Positions 18,568 through 27,120 of a DNA stretch of 64,000 nt are shown in pieces. The DNA comes from Martinezella calliandrae (GTDB lineage Bacteria > Pseudomonadota > Alphaproteobacteria > Rhizobiales > Rhizobiaceae): NCBI RefSeq assembly GCF_030272695.1, contig NZ_JARFYN010000017.1, positions 62,001-126,000 on the forward strand. Direction: 5' to 3'. Position numbers and translations under genes: made by a program. How positions within the stretch are numbered: the first letter of the stretch is position 1; every line of letters starts with the position of its first letter. Under the pieces are notes generated by a model, which did no database searches, was not told the DNA's origin, and saw only the letters and a list, made by a program, of their open reading frames with translations.

Positions 18568-19326
18568 TCACGCCGCCTGGAAGAGCGCCAGCATCTGTGC
18601 GTTGAAGCCGTTGACGAGCTCGTGTTCCTGAGGACCCGCATTGTTGCGCAGCCCACGCGCCTCCTCGACGAGGATTTCGTCGGCATCAGTACCGAGCGCT
18701 TCGATCGTACCTGCGATGAATTTGTCGAGCGGCATCGCGGCCTCGGCCTCGGAGCTGTTCATCAGTTCGGTGCGGACCCATGGCGGAGCGATTTCAAGCA
18801 CGCGGACCGAAGTGTCGCGAAGCATGAAGCGCTGAGAGAGGGCGTAGGAGTGGATGGCAGCCTTGGTGGAAGAGTAGACGGCGGTGAACGCAAGCGGCAC
18901 GAAGCCTAGGACGGAACTCGTATATGCGATAACGGCGTTTTCCTTGGTCTTCAGATGATCGACCAGAGCCGAGGAAAGACGCATCGGGCCGATGACGTTC
19001 GTGGTGATGGTATCGACCATCTGCTTGTCGTCGAGCTTCGTCGACGCTGCGTCGGGAAGCATTATGCCCGCGTTGTTGAAGACGACGTTCAAATCAGGAT
19101 ACTGCTTGATGAGATAGGCCGCAGCCTTTTCGATGCTGCCGAGATCGGTAATGTCGAGCTCGACGGCTTCGATACCGGGATTGGCTGCCACCACGGCGTC
19201 CAGATGGCCCTGGCGGCGACCGCCGACGATGACCTTATTCCCGAGCTTATGGAGCGCCTCTGCGAGGCCGCGCCCAATGCCGGAACCGCCGCCAGTGATG
19301 AAGATCGTATTGCCAGTGAGTTTCAT
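18568..19326 (-). CDS. SDR oxidoreductase (DltE/YdfG-like)
   Basis: NAD(P)-dependent dehydrogenase of 252 aa. Cofactor loop GGGSGIGRG near residues 12-20, NNAG at about 90, catalytic Ser in TSSVLGF and Tyr/Lys in YSSTKAAI. The sequence FNNAGIM and the ending typical of DltE-type SDRs support the classical family. Preceded on the same strand by the DUF1330 gene (about 96 bp gap) and followed by a strong terminator, so the two are probably one transcript. Substrate unknown. Confidence 0.92.
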   Translation of the reverse strand: MKLTGNTIFITGGGSGIGRGLAEALHKLGNKVIVGGRRQGHLDAVVAANPGIEAVELDITDLGSIEKAAAYLIKQYPDLNVVFNNAGIMLPDAASTKLDDKQMVDTITTNVIGPMRLSSALVDHLKTKENAVIAYTSSVLGFVPLAFTAVYSSTKAAIHSYALSQRFMLRDTSVRVLEIAPPWVRTELMNSSEAEAAMPLDKFIAGTIEALGTDADEILVEEARGLRNNAGPQEHELVNGFNAQMLALFQAA

Positions 19327-19422
19327 TTCGATGCCCTTTGCAATTAGTCGCGAGGGCGTGAGCCGACAGGCGCCGGCCGTCGCGAACGTGGTGTGTTTTG
19401 TTTCGAAGGTGAGCGGGGTTTG

Positions 19423-19701
19423 TCAGCCCAAAAGGCGGAACCGACATTCGATCGCCGCCGAGCGAAGATCCTTTAACGCTTGATACTCAGGCGAATTGAA
19501 CCAGCTCTCAGCGGCTTTACGGTCTTCGAACTGGACGATCATGCCGACCTTGTGGTCGGACTGGCCGACGAGTTCCTGCCATGGGCCGAATGCGACAGGG
19601 TTGCCACCGAACCGCTCGATGATCGGTGCGGCAAGTTGTGCGTACTCATCTCGCACTTCCACGTTTAAAACATTTGCTTCGACGACGACGAATGCACTCA
19701 C
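19423..19701 (-). CDS. DUF1330 family protein
   Basis: 92-residue ferredoxin-fold protein. The motif SAFVVVEANVLN at the start, PWQELVG, then MIVQFEDRKAAESWFNSPEYQAL near the C-terminus is the DUF1330 signature (dimeric alpha/beta barrel). I chose the GTG at 19701, which has GGAG five bases upstream; the frame is open further up but that part is unlike the family. It is likely cotranscribed with the SDR downstream. Biochemical role unknown. Confidence 0.85.
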   Translation of the reverse strand: MSAFVVVEANVLNVEVRDEYAQLAAPIIERFGGNPVAFGPWQELVGQSDHKVGMIVQFEDRKAAESWFNSPEYQALKDLRSAAIECRFRLLG

Positions 19702-20368
19702 GACCGCTCCGAACCTGTTGGAAACAACCTGATGGGCAGCTCGCGCCAATCGGTCGGCTGCCACGAGATTGAATATAGAAAGGGTGGAGATAGCGTGATT
19801 GTACAAAGCGAGCATGTTCGTCTCGCCGCCACGTGAGCCTACCTCTACTAGTCCACAGACCAGACTTTAACTCCATGTCGTTCGAGCCTCCCAATGCACC
19901 GGGTGCCCGAGCGAGCAAGGGGGCATAAAGAGGACGAAGCGGTTGCGAAACGCTTCCGAGTGCTGGTCGAGCTTGTCCAGGTCCTTTGCTTGTTGAGTTC
20001 TGGGAGATTTTGACCCCAGATTGCCAAGCGCGATGAATATCCAAGAGACTTTAGGCCTACGCTCCACGTAGGCCAGATCCAGCGCATCGCTCTTCTTCAG
20101 CATGCTGTAGGCGTGAAGTCCGCCGGTGCTCAGACTGCGCCAGGAAAAGGTGGCTCCAGGCACTCGATCCACGCACGTTGGCGCTTGATTTTCAGATAAT
20201 ACAAAATCAGGAGGTGAAAATTTCGCTGGTTCGTTGACCGATTTTTGGTGCCACGGCCGCGCTGTGGATCCGTTCTTCTCAAAAGCTCCGCGACTGCTAG
20301 GCTCTCGATTGGCGGAACATTCGGCTCGCTGCTCGATTATTCCTCCTCCAACACAGGAGGAAACACAC
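19702..20368. other. Intergenic stretch, no confident gene
   Basis: About 670 bp. A minus frame (19867-20370, 167 codons) is long and open but overlaps the ribosome site of the next gene, and its sequence has no recognisable motif; I do not call it. The right end carries AGGAGG at 20355-20360 for the PRC-barrel gene. Confidence 0.4.
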
Positions 20369-20665
20369 ATGGATCACACCAACCACGTACGCTTGACGCC
20401 TTCCGAACTTACCCCGGCCGTCCTTGAAGGTGCAACTATCTATGGAGCCGACGAAAGCAAGATTGGGACCGTGGACCATATTCATGGCGCAGGCGCCGGG
20501 CGTTCTGCTGTCATTGATGTCGGGGGATTCCTGGGCATCGGTGCTAAGCCGGTCGCAGTTCCACTTTCGGATCTCGATTTCATGCGGGATGAAGACGGCG
20601 ACGTCCATGCCGTCACAAGCTGGACGAAGGACGAATTGAAGAAAATGCCCGAGCACCGCGATTGA
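20369..20665 (+). CDS. PRC-barrel domain protein
   Basis: 98 aa. The core GATIYGADESKIGTVDHIHGAGAGRSAVIDVGGFLGIGAK is the PRC-barrel beta-barrel; the tail VTSWTKDELKKMPEH is common in alphaproteobacterial stress-related members. The perfect AGGAGG eight bases before the ATG at 20369 fixes the start, although the frame stays open upstream. Soluble, no signal peptide. Monocistronic. PRC-barrel proteins of this small type are often stress induced, but the role is not established here. Confidence 0.9.
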   Translation: MDHTNHVRLTPSELTPAVLEGATIYGADESKIGTVDHIHGAGAGRSAVIDVGGFLGIGAKPVAVPLSDLDFMRDEDGDVHAVTSWTKDELKKMPEHRD

Positions 20666-20791
20666 ATGTGGCGTGCCGATACCTCCGCCTCGCATGTGTC
20701 GTTGACGATGCTGGGCGGAAAGGCCCAATGAGCCGGTCGGCATCGATCGGTATGATCGCGCCTTGAAATGGCCGCTCAGCCATATCTAAAA

Positions 20792-20814
20792 GGTCGCCCC
20801 GGCGGGGGGCGACC
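20792..20814. terminator. GC-rich hairpin after the PRC-barrel gene
   Basis: GGTCGCCCC (20792-20800) pairs with GGGGCGACC (20806-20814) across a five-base loop. The T run (TTTT) is on the minus-strand side, so it would terminate leftward transcription better than the PRC-barrel transcript. Confidence 0.45.
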
Positions 20815-20826
20815 GGATGCACTGCA

Positions 20827-21153
20827 GTGCCGAAGCTATCCGAACTTGCCGAGCTAAGGAGTGGGAACCGAGAGACTTGGCACTATAATATCTCGTGGAA
20901 GTCGCGTGGATTTGGTGGTCGTCTGGGTGCCGCGCATTTTGTCGATGTGCCATTCAGCTTCTACGCTCTCACATTAGGTCAAGCCAAGGCATCCATAGGT
21001 GATGCGCCACCCCCGTCTCTGGCTGAAGCGATGCACAGTGCATGGGCTTCTTTCGCCAAGACGGGTGATCCCGGCTGGCAGGTATACGACCTTACAACCG
21101 TTGCCGATCCGGAGAAGGCGACACGCACCCTGTGGAAGGATATTGTGTTCTGA
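20827..21153 (+). pseudogene. C-terminal fragment of a type B carboxylesterase
   Basis: Only the last ~90 residues of a para-nitrobenzyl-esterase-like protein remain: FGGRLGAAHFVDVPFSFYAL contains the catalytic His region (GAAHFVDVPF), and SLAEAMHSAWASFAKTGDPGW is the typical C-terminal helix. The ~400 residues holding the nucleophile Ser and oxyanion hole are absent, so this is a remnant. After the TGA the same frame continues open for about 58 more codons to 21327 with protein-like content I cannot place. Confidence 0.8.
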
Positions 21154-21510
21154 CGTCAGGCTGTCGAGTTTGCGCTTGCCGCCAATGTGTTCGCCAACAA
21201 GGATGTCTTCCGCTTCCATTGGCTCTACGCCCAGCAGCGCCGCCCCCTTGAAATGCATCAATCCTTCGATGGCGACAGCGGCAAGGGAGAAGCCTTTTCA
21301 AATTATTTCTTTTCCCACGACAGTTAAGCGAAGTCACGAACACGACGGGCCCGTATTTGTATTACTTCCTCGACCAGACTGGTATGGCGTTGAGACGTCC
21401 GCGGCGCGTGCCGCGATCCGTCGCGAGCTTCCAAAGGCACAACTCTCCACACGCGCGCCTGTTCTGACGTCAGCAAATGGGCTAGTCGCAAAGTCGACTG
21501 TCAGTCGTCC
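21154..21510. other. Remnant stretch before the operon end
   Basis: About 357 bp. In the frame of the esterase fragment, after its stop, a 58-codon open stretch (…VFANKDVFRFHWLYAQQ…) ends at TAA near 21327; unrecognised, probably part of the same decayed region. Nothing else seen, and no clear terminator for the minus-strand operon that ends at 21511. Confidence 0.4.
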
Positions 21511-22296
21511 TCAGACGCTGGCGATTAGGCCGCCGTCGATCCTCAGGACACTTCCGGTGACATAGGATGCGCGCTCGCTTGCTAGGAACGCGACGACATC
21601 GGCATATTCCTGGGGATCGCCGTAGCGGCCGACGGGAATAGAGGCGGTGCTCTGCGCCGAGACATCCTCGACAGTCCGGCCCTCGCGCTTGGCCTTCTGC
21701 TCATCAAGGAAGGTAATGCGCTGCGTCGCGACGCGGCCAGGCAGGACGATATTGACTGTGATGCCATCGCGGCCGACTTCGCCCGCAAGCGTTTTGGACC
21801 AGCCGAGCAACGACATGCGAAGGGCATTCGAGAGGCCGAGGTTCGGGATCGGGGCAACGATGCCCGACGAGGTCGAGGTGATGATCCTCCCCCATTTCTT
21901 TTCGCGCATCATCGGCAGCACCGCGTCAGTGATCGCAATGACTGACAGCACCATACTGTCGAAATGCTTCCGCCAGCTTTCAGCACTCTGGCCGGCAACC
22001 AATGTCGGCGGCGGCCCACCCGTGATGTTGACGAGCACATCCACCGATCCGAATCGGGCTTCGATCGCAGACAGGTTCGAAGCGATGATGCTCAAGTCCG
22101 CGAGATCCCATGCAAGCGCAATGGCGCTGCCGCCACCTGCCTCGATCGCCGCAACCGTCTTTTCGGCTGCTTCCTTGTTGATATCGGCAACCGCGACACG
22201 ACTTCCTTCCACCGCCAACGTCGTGGCGATCGCGCCGCCAAGGCCGCCGCCAGCGCCGAGAACCAACGCCGTCTTTCCCTTTAGTCCCAGATCCAT
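21511..22296 (-). CDS. SDR-family protein with altered catalytic residues
   Basis: 261 aa, last gene of the 13-gene operon. The cofactor loop GAGGGLGG and end VTGSVLRIDGG are normal, but NNAG is replaced by NITGG, and where YxxxK is expected the sequence is NLGLSNALRM, so the catalytic Tyr is absent and the Lys is Arg at best. The group of SDRs with LSNALR is known to lack the Tyr (family knowledge from memory), and their reaction is not settled. It may bind NAD(P) without classic dehydrogenation or work by another mechanism. Start ATG 47 bp after the preceding stop. Confidence 0.88.
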   Translation of the reverse strand: MDLGLKGKTALVLGAGGGLGGAIATTLAVEGSRVAVADINKEAAEKTVAAIEAGGGSAIALAWDLADLSIIASNLSAIEARFGSVDVLVNITGGPPPTLVAGQSAESWRKHFDSMVLSVIAITDAVLPMMREKKWGRIITSTSSGIVAPIPNLGLSNALRMSLLGWSKTLAGEVGRDGITVNIVLPGRVATQRITFLDEQKAKREGRTVEDVSAQSTASIPVGRYGDPQEYADVVAFLASERASYVTGSVLRIDGGLIASV

Positions 22297-22343
22297 TTGT
22301 GTTTCCTTTCATTCTCCGGCAGACAGCCGGTTTTCGTTAAAGT

Positions 22344-23117
22344 TCAGCCGGCCATCCAGCCACCGTCCACCATCAGGTTGATGCCGGTCATGTAGCTCGC
22401 CATGTCGCTTGCCAGAAAAAGGGCCGCGCCGGCGACATCCTCCGGCGCGCCGAGGCGCGGCCAAGGCGTGCGGCGGCGCGAATAATCAAGCGCATCGGGA
22501 TTATTGGCGACACCCGGCTTGCCGGTGACGATCTTGCCCGGCGCGATTGCATTGCAGATGATCAGGTCGTCGGCATGATCGACCGCAATCTGGCGCGTCA
22601 TCTGAACGATTCCGCCCTTGCTGACGCCATAGGGAAAATCGCCAGGGCACGCGACCATTCCGTGCTGCGAGGAAATATTGATGATGCGGCCGCGTACCTC
22701 GTTGACCGGCTCCTGCGCGAGGAACTGCTGTGCGGCCCGCTTGCAGCAATAGAAGAAGCCGGTGAGATTGACGCCGATGACGCGCCCCCATTGCTCCGGC
22801 GTCGTCTCCAACAGATTGGTCGAGGTATAGATCGCCGCGTTGTTGACGATCACGTCGAGCCGGCCGAAATGATTGACCGTCTCGCGGACCAGCGCATCGA
22901 CGGCATCCCAACTGGAAATATCCGTCCTGACGAAAAGAGCCTGACCGCCGCCGGTGCGGATCCGCTCGAGCGTGGTCTCGCCGCCCTCGAGCGGCGCTTC
23001 GATCATATCCGCGATGACGACCGACGCCCCCTCGGCTGCATAGCGCAAGGCAATGGCGCGACCGAGACCAGAGCTAGCGCCGGTGACAATGGTAATTTTG
23101 TTCTGCAGCATGGACAT
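22344..23117 (-). CDS. SDR oxidoreductase (FabG-like)
   Basis: 257-residue NAD(P)-dependent oxidoreductase with all classic motifs: GASSGLGRA, NNAAI, Ser in NISSQHG, YGVSKGGI and MVDGGW at the end. The ATG at 23117 has GAGGAAAG just upstream; an earlier in-frame start overlaps the preceding gene. It starts 10 bp after the dihydroorotase-like gene stop, within the operon. It could oxidise or reduce a hydroxy/keto intermediate of the pathway; substrate unknown. Confidence 0.92.
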   Translation of the reverse strand: MSMLQNKITIVTGASSGLGRAIALRYAAEGASVVIADMIEAPLEGGETTLERIRTGGGQALFVRTDISSWDAVDALVRETVNHFGRLDVIVNNAAIYTSTNLLETTPEQWGRVIGVNLTGFFYCCKRAAQQFLAQEPVNEVRGRIINISSQHGMVACPGDFPYGVSKGGIVQMTRQIAVDHADDLIICNAIAPGKIVTGKPGVANNPDALDYSRRRTPWPRLGAPEDVAGAALFLASDMASYMTGINLMVDGGWMAG

Positions 23118-23127
23118 AGTGCTTTCC

Positions 23128-24462
23128 TCAGGCTCTGCGGGCGACAACGGCGCCATGGGCTTCGGCGGTGATTGCCCCGTCGCGAACTATCTCTTCTCCC
23201 CGTAGGAAGACGTGGGTCAGCCTTGCTGGAATGCTCCAGCCGTCGAAGGGGGTGTAGGCAGCTCGCGAGGCCTGTTCGGCATCGGTGATGACGCTCGTTC
23301 GGCGCCTGTCGACCACGAGGATATCGGCATCGTAACCCGGCGCGATCACGCCCTTCGATCCACCTAGACCAAAACGCTCGGCCGGATTGCGGGCACACAT
23401 GCGGACGAGATCGGAGAGAGCGATCACTCCTTCCGCGACCAGCTTCAGCATGGTCGGAAGCAAGGTCTGCAGGCCGGGCGTGCCACCTGGGATATCGGCG
23501 AACGCGGCATAGGTCGCCGCCTTCTCAGCTGGACTGTGCGGCGCATGATCAGTGGCGACGATGTCGATCAAACCCTCTGAGAGGGCCAACCGTAGTGCCT
23601 CGACATCCCGGGCGTCGCGCAAAGGCGGCGATCCCTTCAGATTCGCGCCTGCTGTCGTGTAGTCTTCCGCCGTAAAGAACAGGTTCTGAGGTGTCGTTTC
23701 GACCGTCACATCAGCCATGTCGCGAAGACGCCGCCATGTGGACACGCCAAGGGCGGAGTTGACCTGCCGGACATGGATACGCGCGCCGGTACCGGCGGCG
23801 GCGAGTATAGCGCGAGCGACACCGCCGGCCTCGGCAAGCGGTGGCCGGCTGGCGAGGAATGCGGCGATATCGCCGGCGCGGTTGCGCAGACCGCTGCCTT
23901 CCAGAATGGATTGATCGCCCGGAGAGATACCGATCAGCGTGTCGCATCCGGCAAGGCGCTTCAGCATCCCGGCAACGGCATCTATCGTGTCGAACCGAAA
24001 TACTTCAGGCACGTCGGCAGTGAAGAGTTCGAGCGAAACCGGTCGGAGGGCAAGTAGCCCTTCGAGAAGGCTCAGATCTTGGCTGAGAACCGCCTGGAAG
24101 CCGACATCGACGTGGATCCGCCCCTTCGCCATCGCCATCTTCTCGGCAAGCTGTTCTGATGTTGCAGTCCAGGGATCGTCGGTCGGCATGTCGAGCACCG
24201 ATGTCACGCCACCGAGCGCCGCCGCCCGTGTCCCGCTATCGAAATCTTCCTTCTGGGTCAGCCCCGGCTCGCGCAGATGGACATGGGCATCGACGAGACC
24301 GGGCAACAGATGGCAGCTAGTTGCGTCAACGACTGTGCGGGCCTCAGCCGCATCACCCAGCGTGAGGATCGCGGCGACCCGCCCGTCCTTGATGCCGACG
24401 TCGGCTCTGGCCTCACCGTCGGCGTTCACGACGGTGGCCCCCGATATGATCGTGTCGAACAT
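23128..24462 (-). CDS. Dihydroorotase/allantoinase-like amidohydrolase with altered metal site
   Basis: Cyclic amidohydrolase fold, 444 aa. DAHVHLREPG (His60, His62) and VATDHAPHS (Asp305) match class I dihydroorotases and allantoinases. Other metal ligands look changed: the Lys of 'FKxF' reads SLELF (Glu145), the His of 'HxED' reads SPGD (Ser180), and the His of 'HVS' reads RQVNS (Gln233). It therefore may be mononuclear, use a different substrate, or be a non-catalytic partner. Alignment was by eye. It lies 20 bp from the ThDP enzyme gene upstream and 10 bp from the SDR downstream. Not pyrimidine-biosynthetic PyrC judging by context. Confidence 0.88.
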   Translation of the reverse strand: MFDTIISGATVVNADGEARADVGIKDGRVAAILTLGDAAEARTVVDATSCHLLPGLVDAHVHLREPGLTQKEDFDSGTRAAALGGVTSVLDMPTDDPWTATSEQLAEKMAMAKGRIHVDVGFQAVLSQDLSLLEGLLALRPVSLELFTADVPEVFRFDTIDAVAGMLKRLAGCDTLIGISPGDQSILEGSGLRNRAGDIAAFLASRPPLAEAGGVARAILAAAGTGARIHVRQVNSALGVSTWRRLRDMADVTVETTPQNLFFTAEDYTTAGANLKGSPPLRDARDVEALRLALSEGLIDIVATDHAPHSPAEKAATYAAFADIPGGTPGLQTLLPTMLKLVAEGVIALSDLVRMCARNPAERFGLGGSKGVIAPGYDADILVVDRRRTSVITDAEQASRAAYTPFDGWSIPARLTHVFLRGEEIVRDGAITAEAHGAVVARRA

Positions 24463-24482
24463 GTTGCTCTCCTATCGCGCCG

Positions 24483-26138
24483 TCAGCAAAGCCCCGGCAG
24501 GCGCGGCTCCTCATGCGTCACGACCTCGACCAGCGCCGCCTGCCCCTGGCCTACTTTTTCTAAAGCACGCAGCAGCGCCGGGCGCAGATCGGCGGGAGAG
24601 GTCACGCATTCGCCGTAGCCGCCAAGCGCTTCGGCGATCGGCGCATAGCCGCCCGACATTCGGTTAGCGCCATATTTCTTGGTTGCGATCGGCATACTCG
24701 CCGCGTAGCCGCCCAGCACATTGTTGCGCATCACGAGGGTCAGGATCGGCAGATTGCAGCGGATCGCCGTCTCGAAATCGATGCCGACCATGCCGAAGGC
24801 CGCCTCGCCCATCAGGTTCACCACGGTCGCCTCGGGCCGCGCCAGCTTGGCGCCGAGCGCAAAACCAAGCCCACTGCCGAGCTGGGTCGTCTTGCCCCAG
24901 CCGACATAGCTGCCCGGCACCGTCGCCTCGTAGAAAGGGCTGAACTGGTCGCGCGGATTGCCGGCGTCGTGGGTTACGATGGTCTTGGTCGGATCAACGG
25001 CGCGCATGATTTCCCAGACGACGCGATAGGGCGAGATCGGCTCGCTGTCGGCGGTCAGGAAGGGCATCCAGCGTTCCATGAACGCGGCGCGTATAGAGCG
25101 TATCTCTTCGACGATATCGCCGCGATCGGGGATAGCCAGCCGCTCGCTTTTGATATTGGCGATCATCTGCCGCAAAGCGGAGCGGGCGTCGCTGACGATA
25201 CCCTGCGCGATCGGATAATCCTTACCGAGATCACCCTCGTCGATCGTGACGTGCAGCAACACCTTGTCCTTGGCGATCGGCAGGATGTAGTGCGAGCGGG
25301 TGAGGCTGGTACCGAGCGCCAGCACGACGTCGGCTTTGTCAATGAAATAATCGACGGTTGCCGGCCGAGCCCGCCCGGCGGTACCGAGCGCCAGCGGATG
25401 GTTTTCCGGAAAGCCGCTCTTGCCGTTCGGCGTCGTCATGACTGGGATGCGCAGCAGCTCCGCAAACTCGACCAGTTCTTTCGAGGCCGAGGCGGCCAAC
25501 ACGCCCTGCCCGGCGAAAACCACCGGGCTTTTTGCGGCTAGCAAGGTTGCGACCAGTTCGGCAATCTCCCCCGCATCGGCCTGCGGCACGCTGCGGCGGG
25601 GCTTCTGATAGATGTCGTGGGATGGATCGAGCTTTTCGGCCAATAGATCGACCGGCAATTCAAGAAGCACGGGGGCTGGGCGACCATTGCGAAGACGGGT
25701 GATGGCCGAATGCATCAGCTTCGGCAGATGCTCGACGCGGGTCACCGCCTCGCACCATTTCGTGATGTGGCGGAAGTTGCGACTCGCCTCGAAATTCGGC
25801 GCCACTGCCTCGGAGCCGCGCGGATAACCGGTGGGCAGGAAAAGGATCGGCGCGCGATCGTTGAAGGCCTGGGCGATGCCGCCGAAAGCGCTCTCTGCGC
25901 CGGGACCGTACTGTACCGTGACCACGGCGAGTTCCCGCCCGGCCGTGGTACGGGCATAGCCCTCGGCGATATTGACGGCGACACGCGGCGTCCGGGTTAT
26001 GATCGGCGGAATGTCGAGATGCGCCGACGCGTCGAAGAGCTCGCTGTTCGGGAAGCCGATGATCTGCTTCACGCCTTCCTGTTTCAGGATGGAGGCGACG
26101 ACATCAGCACCGTTCATGTCTTTCCCCAAACCGCTCAT
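24483..26138 (-). CDS. Thiamine diphosphate-dependent enzyme, acetolactate-synthase-like
   Basis: 551 aa with the three-domain POX/AHAS architecture (Pyr, central, PP). The PP-domain ThDP/metal motif is at about 443-473, MGEAAFG…NN, with Glu replacing the Asp of GDG. In the Pyr domain the usual R-H-E-x-x-A…AEGYAR reads RTPRVAVNIAEGYAR, so the catalytic Glu position is Pro51; glyoxylate carboligase (Val) is the known precedent for a missing Glu. Two starts are possible, ATG 26138 (GAGGAA upstream) and 26117 (GGGGAAAG upstream). Probably a decarboxylase or carboligase acting on a 2-oxoacid from the pathway. Confidence 0.88.
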   Translation of the reverse strand: MSGLGKDMNGADVVASILKQEGVKQIIGFPNSELFDASAHLDIPPIITRTPRVAVNIAEGYARTTAGRELAVVTVQYGPGAESAFGGIAQAFNDRAPILFLPTGYPRGSEAVAPNFEASRNFRHITKWCEAVTRVEHLPKLMHSAITRLRNGRPAPVLLELPVDLLAEKLDPSHDIYQKPRRSVPQADAGEIAELVATLLAAKSPVVFAGQGVLAASASKELVEFAELLRIPVMTTPNGKSGFPENHPLALGTAGRARPATVDYFIDKADVVLALGTSLTRSHYILPIAKDKVLLHVTIDEGDLGKDYPIAQGIVSDARSALRQMIANIKSERLAIPDRGDIVEEIRSIRAAFMERWMPFLTADSEPISPYRVVWEIMRAVDPTKTIVTHDAGNPRDQFSPFYEATVPGSYVGWGKTTQLGSGLGFALGAKLARPEATVVNLMGEAAFGMVGIDFETAIRCNLPILTLVMRNNVLGGYAASMPIATKKYGANRMSGGYAPIAEALGGYGECVTSPADLRPALLRALEKVGQGQAALVEVVTHEEPRLPGLC

Positions 26139-26178
26139 TGTTTCCTCGGGCTTTGCCAGCGACGCTGCTTCTGTCCCA

Positions 26179-27120
26179 TCACGCATGGCGGCCAAATGTT
26201 TCATGATTTTCAAGCCAGTAGCGGGCAATATCCTCGCGGCGCATAAAGGCGGCGCCGGGAGTTTTCTGGACATGCTCGATGACGTCGCGCAGACCCGAAG
26301 CCCGGTTCGGCTGGCCCATCCAGCGGGCGTGGACGCCAATCGTCAGCATGCGCCCGCCGGTCTCGTCTGCCTCGCTGAGCAGGTAATCGATGGCGGAGCG
26401 GCAATCTTCGGCAAAATCGCGCGGGTTGCTGTAGCCGGGCGCGATCAGATAGCGGCTGTCATTCAATGTCTTCGAATAGGGAACGACGAGCATGCGCGTG
26501 CCGTCATGGTTCATGAAATAAGGCAAATCGTCGTTGCAGGGGTCGGAGTAATAGAGGAACCCGCCCTCCTTTGCGATCAGGTCACGCGTATTGACGCTTG
26601 GGAAGGAGCGGCAATTCCAGCCCATCGGGCGGCGACCGGTCAGCTTGTTGTAGAGAGCGACCGCCTCGTGCAGCTCCCGCTCCTCGTCTTCGCGGGCGAC
26701 CGTCGAATATTCGCTCCAGCGCAGCCCGTGACCCAGCAGGTCATGGCCGCGGGCATTCATCCATTCTGTCACGGCGGGGTTCTTTTCCAGTGCCACTGCG
26801 CAAGCCGAGACCGTAATCGGGATGTTGTAGCGGTCAAAGAGGCGCGCCAACCGCCAGACGCCGGCGCGGCTGCCATATTCGAAATGGGTCTCCGTGCCGA
26901 GATCGCGTACGGAGGGGCTGTTGGGGATGTTGTATTCACCCCAATTGTCGTTGCGGCCATCTTCCAGCCAGGAATATTCCGAGCCTTCCTCATAATTGAG
27001 AACAAGATTTATCGCGACCTTGACGCCGCCGGGCCAGCTCATGAAGGGCGGCTTGGGGCCATAGCCGATGAAGTCGCGCGGCTGGCGTTCCGTGTTTTCT
27101 ATTTTGACGGTCTCGGACAT
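26179..27120 (-). CDS. Polysaccharide-deacetylase-fold hydrolase, PuuE allantoinase / cyclic imidase type
   Basis: 313 aa. The family markers VLNYEEGSEYSWLEDG and LLGHGLRWSEYS, plus the tail TIGVHARWMGQPNRA, place it with PuuE-like allantoinases and bacterial cyclic imide hydrolases rather than chitin deacetylases (family knowledge). Either activity opens a cyclic amide ring without the amidohydrolase fold. ATG at 27120 with strong GGAGG overlaps the TAA of the epimerase gene by one base, a clear sign of coupling; the longer upstream frame is overlap. Sits in the operon next to two other ring-opening enzyme candidates. Confidence 0.9.
   Translation of the reverse strand: MSETVKIENTERQPRDFIGYGPKPPFMSWPGGVKVAINLVLNYEEGSEYSWLEDGRNDNWGEYNIPNSPSVRDLGTETHFEYGSRAGVWRLARLFDRYNIPITVSACAVALEKNPAVTEWMNARGHDLLGHGLRWSEYSTVAREDEERELHEAVALYNKLTGRRPMGWNCRSFPSVNTRDLIAKEGGFLYYSDPCNDDLPYFMNHDGTRMLVVPYSKTLNDSRYLIAPGYSNPRDFAEDCRSAIDYLLSEADETGGRMLTIGVHARWMGQPNRASGLRDVIEHVQKTPGAAFMRREDIARYWLENHETFGRHA

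Noticed and set aside
19867..20370. 167-codon minus frame
   Set aside because: Overlaps the AGGAGG of the PRC-barrel gene and has no recognisable motif.
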